The position numbers and the translations under genes were made by a program. Of a stretch of 64,000 bases of DNA, positions 11,369 to 21,200 are shown in pieces. Within the stretch, counting starts at the first letter, position 1; every line of letters begins with the position of its first letter. Source of the DNA: Crambe crambe (taxonomy: Eukaryota > Porifera > Demospongiae > Poecilosclerida > Crambeidae). A model generated the notes under the pieces. It saw nothing but the letters and a program-made list of their open reading frames with translations. It was not told where the DNA came from and searched no databases. The DNA is taken from assembly GCA_963924555.1 (NCBI GenBank), contig OZ004586.1:1302001-1366000 (forward strand), read 5' to 3'.

Positions 11369-11959
11369 CTACAAAGTCTAAGAAAAGCACATTTCACATT
11401 GCTAGGAAGAACCAAAATGGTAAATGAATAGTAGAAGTAGTAAAGTGTAATGTAGAAGGTAGGGAGCCTCCTCCTTTGGGCAATGTAACTATCTGAGGTT
11501 TGATTGTCCACCTCTTTAGACATGGTTTCCAACATGCAAAGACTAAAGTCAATTATACATGCATGATCCAGAGGCAAAGATATGTTCCAAAGCACTCTCT
11601 CACAGGGTGTCAGAAAAGTGGGGGTCTCATCTAGCGATATATATAGGTTGCATAGCCACTGCAAGTTTCTGTAATGAGTGATGACAGTCAGTCATGATAC
11701 ACGATTAATGTTTGATGAATTTCTATCACTCTCCTACAGAATCTCCTTGCTTTTGTACCCACAAAGAAACACATCATTGCTCACTTGCAAGAATCGTATA
11801 GAATGCAGAGGTAAAGGTGTTAATTAATTAAAGCACCTTCAATTTTATTAGTGCAAACCAATTTTAAATGCGGTGTGACACATCCACACTACACCAGTAC
11901 AAAACTGTCAAACTGAGCAACATAAATATTCAAGAAATATCAAATTTAATTCACATAAA

Positions 11960-13336
11960 TCAAAATACTTGAATACGATTGTTACCATGATCACACACAT
12001 ACACAACTCCATCACTATCCACACATACACCATCAGGAGACTTAAACTGTCCTGGTCCCTCCCCACGTTGGCCAAATGATGTAATGAACTGACCCTTGGA
12101 GGTGAAAACAGACACACGATCATTTACAAACTCACTGACATACACGACATCATTAGTGTCAATGGCAATACCTTTACCACAACCTTGCTGCTTCCCAAAC
12201 ATCCTACAGAACTGCCCCTCAGCTGTGAAGACTTGGATGTGATCGTTATCGCTATCAACCACATACACGTTTCCAGAACTATCACAGGCTATATCCCAAG
12301 GGTAACGGAATTGTCCCTCGCCACTACCTTTCTCTCCAAACACGTGATAAAAGCTGAGGTCAGAGTTCAGAACTTGAACACGGTTATTCATAGTATCAAT
12401 AACATACACCTTGTTATTAGCAGCATTAAAGGCAATGCCACAAGGAAAGGAGAACTGAAGAGGTCCTTCACCTTGTGTACCAACTGCAGAGAGAAACTGG
12501 TCATTTGCTGTGAACTTCTGTATGCGATGATTGCAACAATCTACCACAAGGATATTACCGCCACCATCCACTGCCACTTCACCCTGACCAGAGCCACGAG
12601 TGCCAAATGTAAGAAGCTTCTCACCACTGGGACTAATAACAGATACACAATTATTCTCTGTGACCACCACCTCCCCCTTCTGGTTGATAGCCATTCCACC
12701 TGGACGATCCAGTCCAGTGATACTTCTGATTGGAGTGCCAAGCTTCTTAATTGCTACAACAGCAAACGGACTCCCTCTGATGTGCGTGTCCTCAACTTTA
12801 ATGCTTAGCTGGTGCTTCCCCTTGATGGTGGGCTTGTAGCTGATCTCATATTGGTCTCGTCCTTTGTGTTCGATATTTCCTTTCTCCACAACACCCGTTA
12901 CTTCAGACACTAGCTCGCACTGCAGTGAACTGATCAATTTCATATATGGATCACCATCAGAGTCTATAGCTTGCAGAAAGACAGTAGACTTCTCCCCGAC
13001 CACTGCCACTTCCAAACCCACACCTGTGGTCAGGAATTTTGATGGATCAGGTGCTGTATCTTTAGCCATCTTGTGTTGTTCCAAGATCTCCAAGAGGCGG
13101 TTGATTTGAAATGGAGACTGGAGGCCTGTCACTCCATTGGCTGGAATGGGTGTTGCCTGACGACAGGTCGGGCAAGTTAGGGAGAGTTGTCCCTGCTGGT
13201 CTCTGACCACGAGTCTCACAAGGCAGTCCCTGCAGTAGATGTGGAAGCACTGGAGTAGTTTAGGGTCTTTATAGGTCTCAAGACAGATGGCACAATTGAG
13301 CTGTTCTTCAAGTTTCTTGATGGTATTTTCAGCCAT
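11960..13336 (-). CDS. RING-filamin-NHL E3 ligase-like protein (copy 4)
   Basis: The best-preserved member: 458 residues from the ATG at 13336 ([20 protein letters not shown]). Order: complete C3HC4 RING (CAIC, CFHIYCRDC, CPTC) at about 15-60; linker without a B-box; filamin Ig domain at about 100-195 ([20 protein letters not shown] to IRGSPFAV); six NHL blades from about 205 to the end, such as IAIDTNDVVYVSEFVNDRVS, ending NNRIQVF. Blade 2 is about eight residues shorter than in copy 2 at GSGQGEVAVDG. By family, the RING recruits an E2 and the propeller holds the substrate; TRIM2/3/71 are the nearest animal parallels, though those carry a B-box and coiled coil. No introns. An in-frame GTG lies upstream, but the ATG is shared with the other copies. 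Confidence 0.88.
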   Translation of the reverse strand: MAENTIKKLEEQLNCAICLETYKDPKLLQCFHIYCRDCLVRLVVRDQQGQLSLTCPTCRQATPIPANGVTGLQSPFQINRLLEILEQHKMAKDTAPDPSKFLTTGVGLEVAVVGEKSTVFLQAIDSDGDPYMKLISSLQCELVSEVTGVVEKGNIEHKGRDQYEISYKPTIKGKHQLSIKVEDTHIRGSPFAVVAIKKLGTPIRSITGLDRPGGMAINQKGEVVVTENNCVSVISPSGEKLLTFGTRGSGQGEVAVDGGGNILVVDCCNHRIQKFTANDQFLSAVGTQGEGPLQFSFPCGIAFNAANNKVYVIDTMNNRVQVLNSDLSFYHVFGEKGSGEGQFRYPWDIACDSSGNVYVVDSDNDHIQVFTAEGQFCRMFGKQQGCGKGIAIDTNDVVYVSEFVNDRVSVFTSKGQFITSFGQRGEGPGQFKSPDGVCVDSDGVVYVCDHGNNRIQVF

Positions 13337-14070
13337 GACTAACTCAAAAATCACTAACGAAACTCACTCACTTGCTACAGAACTAATTACTGACATCCTT
13401 TTATGGGAGACTCAACCTAACTGGAAAAAACACGCATTGGTGCAGGAAAAATCTTGCACCAACTCAACCACACAATGACACAGCAATAACAGACCAGAAG
13501 TACTAACCTTTACAGGTACAATACACAGAGTATATGTTTCCTCTACTGGCTAAGAGTGCATGCATGCAATTGAATTGTGTGTATTATGTTTCAGATTTCT
13601 GAGCAAGAGATCATTACACTATCATTAATTTTTGAATCATCAATATAGCTATTAGCAGTGTCTGTAATACAGTTGATAAGAGGCATACATAGTCCAGTCT
13701 GATGTTAATATGGTGATTCTCTAGATTATGGGTGAGATCAGCTTGCAAAATATGAACTTTCAGGGGGAAGAATATCCACAAGCTTGCATGCAGCCTTGAC
13801 CTTTTTTGCTTAATCACACCCTTTTTGAGTATCAAACCATGCACACTTGATGTTTTGTATTGACGCAGCTGCATTTGTTGATATGAGGAGATTAAGATTA
13901 CAAAGATTCCAGTGATTTCTTTATTGACTAAAATCATCAGAAGAGAAATATTTTGGAATGTTATCACTTCACTGGGGAATTTCCACCTGCCAAAATGACT
14001 CAGTTCCCACATAACCAAGGCATTCTAAAAGACTAACTTGTTACTAATCAATGGGGAAAGTCAAAATATC

Positions 14071-14172
14071 AGTATATTGACCATAAACAGAGTGGATATA
14101 CTGATCATAAACAGTGTGGATATACTGACGATAAACAGAGTGGTATACTGACCATACACAGAGTGGTATACA
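14071..14172. repeat. 23-bp minisatellite, array 3
   Basis: Four to five copies of the CTGACCATAAACAGAGTGG unit, close in sequence to array 1. Confidence 0.8.
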
Positions 14173-14494
14173 TCTTAGATTCTCAGTAGCTAGGTCTGCA
14201 GCTGAAGTTCAGCTGCACTGTAAAATCACCTGATGATTTGTGTGTGAGACATGAGGAGTGGTGAAATTAACTACAAATATTGCCAGTGACATACCATCAC
14301 ACTCTATCCCTCTTTAGACAAATTTGCATGTTTGCATCACATTTCAGGTATTGAGTGGGAGGAAGACTTATCAGTTGAGTATCATGACATGTCCCTCTAC
14401 TATTTTAGTGCCGTTATTCCACTTATGTACCTTAAATCTTATAAGTTCATCCATATGGGATTATCCTGATACTGCATTATATAACTGTGCACAT

Positions 14495-14566
14495 CTCAGC
14501 CATGATGAATCCTTTCTCAAGGTCCGCGTGTATCTTGCCAGCAGCTTGTGGGGCCTTCGTACCTTT
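14495..14566 (-). pseudogene. OLA1 exon 12 pseudo-exon (second copy)
   Basis: Minus-strand reading [20 protein letters not shown] then IMAE, with the acceptor kept and the donor changed from GT to AT as in 1904-1975. It lies on the lower-coordinate side of the exon 13 copy (14731-14762), the reverse of true gene order, as expected at the junction between two tandem units. Confidence 0.85.
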
Positions 14567-14730
14567 CTGCATGGGGGAGGGATGGAGTGAGAAAACAATC
14601 TATTGAACACTTCATTTTGTCAACGACATTAAAAGTTCCCTCCTCCCTCTTCCTTTAGTTACCATGGTAATGGCTCTATGCCACTCCCCTTCTTATAAGG
14701 ATGATCGAGCACTGCAGTCTGTTCACTGAC

Positions 14731-14762
14731 CTTGACAGCTGCTAATCCTCAAACTCTTGTGC
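14731..14762 (-). pseudogene. OLA1 exon 13 pseudo-exon (copy 2)
   Basis: Same sequence and the same internal deletion as 11337-11368, with a few further changes. Non-functional. Confidence 0.8.
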
Positions 14763-15337
14763 CTACAAAGAAAAGCACATTTCACATTGTTAGGAAGAAC
14801 CAAAATGGTAAATGAATAGTAGAAGTAGTAAAGTGTAATGTAGAAGGTAGGGAGCCTCCTCCTTTGGGCAATGTAACTATCTGAGGTTTGATTGTCCTCC
14901 TCTTTAGACATGGTTTCCAACATGCAAAGACTAAAGTTAATTATACATGCATGATCCAGAGGCAAAGAGCTTTTACATCTGTTGCAAAGCACTATCTCTC
15001 ACAGGGTGTCAGAAAAGTGGGGGGTCTCATCTAGCGATATATTATAGGTTGCATGGCCACTGCAAGTTTCTGTAATGTGTGATGAGAAATATCAGTCAGT
15101 CATGATACACTGTGTAACTATTAATGTTCTATCACTCTCCTACAGAGCCTCCTTGCTTTTGCACCCACAAAGAAACACATCATTGCTCACTTGCAAGAAT
15201 CGTATAGAATGCAGAGGTAAAGGTGTTAATTAATCACCTTAAATTTTATTAGTGCAAACCAATTTTAAATGCGGTGTGACACATCCACACTACACCAGTA
15301 CAAAATCACATAAATATTCAAATTTAATTCACATAAA

Positions 15338-16726
15338 TCATAACACTTGAATACGATTGTTATCACGATCACACACATACACAACTCCATCACTATCTAC
15401 ACATACACCAGTAGGAGGCATAAACTGTCCTGGTCCCTTCCCACGTTGGCCAAAAAATGTAATGAACTGACCCTTGGAGGTGAACACAGACACACAATCA
15501 TTTCTATACTCACTGACATATACGACATCATTAGTGTCAATGGCAATATATGAAGGGCTGTTCAGTTCCTGATTCACAAACATCCTACAGAACTGACTTG
15601 GATGTGATGGTTACCAGCACTACCAGCATCAGCCACATACACGTTTCCAACACTATCACAGGCTATACCACAAAGGGAACGGAATTGTCCCTCGCCACTA
15701 CCTCTCTCTCCAAACATGTGATAAAAGCTGAGGTCAGAGTTCAGAACTTGACACGTGTGCATATACCCATTTACAGTAACATACACCTGTTATTAGCAGC
15801 ATTAAAGGAAATGTCTGTAGGATAGGAGTACTGAAGAGGTTCTATACCAACTGCAGAGAGAAACTGGCCATTTGCTGTGAACTTCTGTATGCGATGATTT
15901 TGACAATCTGCCACAAGGATATTACCTTCACCATCCACTGCCACTCCATTAGGATGGTCAAACTGTCCCTGACCAGAGCCAGGAGTGCCAAATGTAAGAA
16001 GATTCTCACCACTGGGACTAATACAGAGACACGATGTTTCCATACCTCTGTGACCACCACCTCCCCCTTCTGGTTGACAGCCACTCCCCACGGATATTCC
16101 AGTGCAGTGATACTTCTGATTGGAGTGCCAAGATTCTTAACTGCTACTACAGCAAACGGACTCCCTCTGATGTGTGTGTCCTCAACTTTAATGCTTAGCT
16201 GGTGCTTCCCCTTGATGGTGGGCTGGTAGCTCATCTCATATTGGTCTCGTCCTTCGTGTTCAGTATTTCCTTTCTCCATAACACCTGTTACTTCAGAGAC
16301 TAGCTCGCAATTCAGTGAACTGATTAATTTCATACATGGATCACCATCAGAGTCTATAGCTTGCAGAAAGACAGTAGACTTCTCCCCGACCACTGCTACT
16401 TCCAAACTCACACCTGTGGTCAGGAATTTTGATGGACCAGGTGCTGTATCTTTAGCCATCTTGTGTTGTTCCAAGATCTCCAAGAGGTGGTTGATCTGAA
16501 ACGCTGACTGGAGGCCTGTCACTCCATTGGCTGGAATGGGTGTTGCTTGGCGACAGGTTGGACAAGTTAGGGAGAGTCGTTCCTGTTAGTCTCTGACCAC
16601 GAGTCTCACGAGGCAGTCCCTGCAGTAGATGTGGAAGCACTGAAGTAGTTTAGGGTCTTTATAGGTCTCAAAACAGATGCCACAATTGAGCTGTTCTTCA
16701 AGTTTCTTGATGGTATTTTCAGCCAT
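15338..16726 (-). pseudogene. RING-filamin-NHL pseudogene (copy 5)
   Basis: Starts [18 protein letters not shown] at 16726 and has a TAA within the RING (16586-16588), so only about 46 residues would be made. The filamin part remains in that frame down to about 16040. Frame changes then occur near 16040, 15786 and 15590, and part of blade 4 is missing. Every domain of copies 4 and 6 can still be recognised, including the last blades (IAIDTNDVVYVSEYRNDCVS). It is a recent pseudogene of the host family. The upstream flank (16780-16930) resembles those of copies 3 and 6. Confidence 0.9.
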
Positions 16727-17312
16727 GACTAACTCAAAACTCACTAAGCAGCACAAAACTATAATCATTTATAACTAGCACTGCATTGGTACAGGAAAAA
16801 TCTTGCACAACCACACTGATGACACAGCAATAAACAAGATTGAACATGCATCAACCAAAACCTAAAATTAAACCTAACACTTACACATAGGGAGTGTGTG
16901 AACAGTGGACAAACCTTTGACCTTATAGTCAACTAGTCTGGCATAGCTGACCCTTTACCATCTGCGAGGGGTCTGGAGACATGTAATACTTGGACTTGTG
17001 CACTAGTGGAAGTCTAACATATGATAGTGGGTACAAGTCTAACATGTGACAGTGGGTACTTTGCAAAAAAAAGTTTGTTAAGGCACAAATTTTTATTTAA
17101 AGCATCAGTCATGATAAAAGCAACATTTGATTTCTACCCTCGACTGTCACACATGTATGGCATGTATCTTTGTAGTCACTAAAATGACAGAGATAATGTC
17201 ATTAAGTAACTATGTCAGTACACATCATTGAATGTCAGAATATGCAACTTGCTAAAAAGTGCAAGTCTCAGTTTTAGGTCTTCTTGTGGTTGGTATTACA
17301 AGTAAACTTGAT

Positions 17313-17455
17313 TAAAAACAGAGTAGAGTGATCATAAACATAGTGGATATACTGACCATAAACATAGTGGTATACTGACCATAAACATAGTGGTATACTG
17401 ACCATAAACAGAGTGGTATACTGACCATAAACAGAGCGATCATAAATACTGATCA
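17313..17455. repeat. 23-bp minisatellite, array 4
   Basis: Five to six copies of ACTGACCATAAACATAGTGG-type units, the most regular of the four arrays. The short ORF across it is only a repeat product. Confidence 0.8.
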
Positions 17456-17731
17456 TTCATAAACCAGGGTTTTGCCCAGGTATCTTGAGACCATGTTTAC
17501 TTTAAGGGGGTGTCCCTATTGATTTTGTCAACGACATCAAAAAAGTTCCCTCCCCTGAGTCCCTTTCTTAGAACTCCCACCCTTAGTTACTATGGCTCTA
17601 GTTACCCTGGCAATGTCGTTACCCACAGAGAGAGTGAAGCAGTGAGTGAATGAGGGAGGAAGAAGGGGAGGAGGGGGAAAAGAAGAGGGGATGGAGAGAT
17701 AGGGAGGGAAGGAGCTCCACACTATTCTTAC

Positions 17732-17784
17732 CTCGAGTCTTAACAAGATCTCTTGGCCTCATCTTCAGGCATGTCGAAACACCT
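17732..17784 (-). pseudogene. OLA1 exon 10 pseudo-exon
   Basis: Minus-strand [12 protein letters not shown] followed by a TAA, compared with [19 protein letters not shown] in true exon 10 (21627-21685). The donor GTAAGA is kept, and flanking intron-like sequence is shared with 21350-21690. It is a damaged passenger copy. Confidence 0.8.
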
Positions 17785-18250
17785 AACAATGAAGGGGGCT
17801 CCGACATGACTATGCGCGTGCGCAAGTAGGCATAAGCACTAATAATTCTGGAAAACGAGCTGAAAAACCACAAGGTTAGGAATGTAACTTTGTGCAGGTG
17901 GCACACGAGCCATAAAAGCAGGAAAAGTAATATTAATAAATAATTCATTCAATTGCATGTAGCTATAATAGCTAGTATAGGTAGCATTCCTAAAGAAAAA
18001 TAATGTAGGCAATCTATAATTATTTCCAGTGCCAGATTCAGAGCTAGTCTGGGCTAGCCGGTCGACCCTTTACCATAAGAACCAGGCTACGCGCGCGCAA
18101 AATCAGCCAATTGGATAAGAACCACAACAAAAACAACCAAAAAAAGAAAAAAACAACAACAATAACAACAAAGAAAAATTGGTAAAGTTTGGGTATAAAA
18201 GGTCATTGTATGAAGGTGATAATAGATGTGCATGATTTAGAGTAACATGA

Positions 18251-21200
18251 TTACTTCTTCTTTGCTGCCGTCAATCCCGCCCCAGCATTGAATCTGAAGA
18301 AAATGATGTCACCATCTTCTACTACATAGTTCCTTCCCTGTTGCCTGTACTTCCCAGCACTCTGAATGATAAGGGAAGACAAGAAATAAAACCAAGAACA
18401 GTGTGACTATGGTAAACACAAGAAGGTGGTTTCCCATCCCCATCGTTCTATCCTTGGCCTAGTCCCTAGCAGGGGGGTCACTGCACTCACCCCCTAATTA
18501 ATATTGGTATGACATGCCACTCCCCTTCTTATAAGTACGTTTGTTTACCGACCTTGACAGCTGCTTCTGAACCTAGCTCCTTGTAATCCTCAAACTTTTG
18601 AACCTAAATTTCATATTACATTTGGTACAGAATATTCACAAGAATCGCAGCCTTGTTACTATGGTAAAGTGGAATGTAAGGATTTTACACAACTTGGATA
18701 TAATAATCACAACTGCCATAAAAGGAAGCAGCAGGGTAAGTGGCCTCTTATCTTAAACTGAGCAACCTATCAGCCTTTTATTGAATCATTAAAAGAAAAG
18801 ATGCATTACAACACTATGAAAGCTATCTGACTGTTCCAAAACCAAATTCTGCAGTGAGCAAATTCAATAGAATCAAGCAATTCCACTATGTTAGTAAACT
18901 AATAAGAATTATGGAAGGTAGGAATATGTGCTGTGACATAAATCAAAACACTTGAATACGATTGTTAGTATAATCACACACATACACAACTCCTCCACTA
19001 TCTACACATACACCAGTAGGACTACCTAACTGTCCTGGTCCGTCCCCATGTTGGCCAAATGATGTAATGAACTGACCCTTGGAGGTGAACACAGACACAC
19101 GATCATTGCTATACTCACTGACATACACGACACCATTAATGTCAATGGCAATACACTGAGGATCTTCTAGTTCACCTCTACCATAACCCTGCTTCCCAAA
19201 CATCCTACAGAACTGCCCCTCAGCTGTGAAGACTTGGATGCGATCGTTACCAGTATCAACCACATACACGTTCCCAACACTATCACAGGCTATACCCCAA
19301 GGGTAACTGAATTGTCCCTCGCCACTACCTTCCTCTCCAAACACGTGATAAAAGCTGAGGTCAGAGTTTAGCACTTGAACACGCTTATTCCCATTATCAA
19401 TAACATACACCTTGTTATTAGCAGCATTAAAGGCAATATCTCTAGGATAGGAGAACTGAAGAGGTCCTTCACCTTGTGTACCAACTGCAGAGAGAAACTG
19501 GCCATTTGCTGTGAACTTCTGTATGCGATGATTGCAACAATCTACCACAAGGATATTATCTTCACCATCCACTGCCACTCCATTAGGACGTTTAAACTGT
19601 CCCTGACCAGAGCCACGAGTGCCAAATATAAGAAACTTCTCACCATTGGGACTAAAAACAGAGACATGATTATTCCCTTGCTCTGTGACTACCACCTCCT
19701 CCTTCCAGTTGACAGCCACTCCCCATGGTTCATCCAGTCCAGTGATACTTCTGATTGGAGTGCCAAGGTTCTTAATTGCTACTACAGCAAACGGACTCCC
19801 TCTGATGTGCATGTCCTCAACTTTAATGCTTAGCTGGTGCTTCCCCTTGATGGTGGGCTGGTAGCTGATCTCATATCGGTCTCGTCCTCTGTGTTTGATA
19901 TTTCCTCTTTGTACAACACCCGTTACTTCAGAGACTAGCTCGTACTGCAGTGAACTCATACATGGATCACCATCAGAGTCTATAGCTTGAAGAAAGACAG
20001 TAGAACTCTCCCCAACCACTGCTACTTCCAAACCCACACCTGTGGCCAGATATTTTGATGGATCAGGTGGAGTGGGGTGTGTCACGTCACTCTTCATGAG
20101 TCTCACGAGGCAGTCCCTACAGACGTGGAAGCACTGAAGTAGTTTAGGATCTGTATAGGCCTCAGAACAGATGCCACAATTGAGCTGTTCTTCAAGTTTT
20201 TTGATGGTGTTTTCAGCCATGACTAACTCAAAACTCACTCACTTGCTATAGAACTAATTACTGACATCCTTTTATGGGAGACTCAACCTAACTGGAAAAA
20301 ACATGCATTGGTGCAGGAAAAATCTCGCACACAACTCAACCACACAATGACACAGCAATAACAGACCAGCAAAATACAGAAACAAGATTGCAAACCAAAA
20401 CCCAAAATTAGACCACTAACACTTACACACAGGGAGTGTGTGAACAGTGGACCTGCATGTTGTACTAGTCAACTAGTCTGGCATAGCTGAACCTTCTTCA
20501 CCAAAGGAAAAGGTCTGGAGACATGTAATGTGCACTTGCATATGTTAAATGGTAGCATGTAACCATGCATCTTCACAATCACTAAAACTACAGAGATGAT
20601 GTCAGTACACATCATTAAATGTCAAATCATTTCTTGCTAAAAGTACTAGTCTCAGTATTAGACCCCTCGTGGTTGGTATGCCAGACTACAAGTGCAGGGT
20701 GACATACCATCACACTCTACTCATCTTTAGACAAATTTATATGATTGGATCACATCAGACATTGAGTGGGAGATCTCTGATCGCAATCTTTGAATTATCC
20801 ATTTAAATGGCATCTGCAGAGTCAATGTAACAGATAAGCAAGCTAGCTACATGGCATCTGCAGAGTCAATGTAACAGATAAGTAAGCTAGCTACAAATAT
20901 TGCCTTCTTTCTGGAATAAAGCATTTATCCAAAAATAGAGTATCGTCTAGACATCGTTGAGGCTCAAGTTGAAGGATTCTAATCGCTACTGGCAGCGTAT
21001 TCGATGTAACAGACACACAGAGGATTAGATGTGATGGGGACACAATAGAGTGATGCCCATGACATACTTACTAAGACAGGATTCTCCCTTGGGAGGGGGG
21101 AGAAGGGATACAAGGAAGGGGTACATATAACGATACTACTTGCTAGTGTCGTTTCTCCACTTATGAACACAAAATCTTATAATACATTTCTCGGGATTAT

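Larger units (their letters stand above)
8934..11959. other. Spacer between NHL copies 3 and 4
   Basis: No host gene is seen. It is a mosaic: a segment with core ACTAGTCTGGCATAGCTGACC occurs twice (about 9160-9300 and 9700-9850). A MITE, a minisatellite array, a retroelement fossil, a hairpin and an OLA1 pseudo-exon follow; each is listed separately. The part at about 10890-11130 repeats 14240-14475. Confidence 0.6.
13337..15337. other. Spacer between NHL copies 4 and 5
   Basis: No gene is seen. It parallels 419-2060 and then 10890-11900, with the OLA1 exon 12 and 13 pseudo-exons back to back at a tandem-duplication junction. Confidence 0.6.
16727..18250. other. Spacer downstream of OLA1
   Basis: No gene is seen. 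From about 17500 to 17790 it is a diverged copy of OLA1 intron 10, exon 10 and nearby sequence (21350-21690). The rest holds the 23-bp minisatellite, a decayed MITE at about 17030-17155 and an AAC-rich tract at about 18120-18180. Confidence 0.6.

Noticed and set aside
1904-14762. Alternative C-terminal exons for OLA1
   Set aside because: The exon 12 copies have lost their GT donors, the exon 13 copies have a frame-breaking deletion, and all lie beyond the OLA1 stop in scrambled order. They are duplication debris.
17274-17456. 60-codon frame with YGQY repeats
   Set aside because: It is the translation of the 23-bp minisatellite; the same unit occurs in other frames elsewhere.
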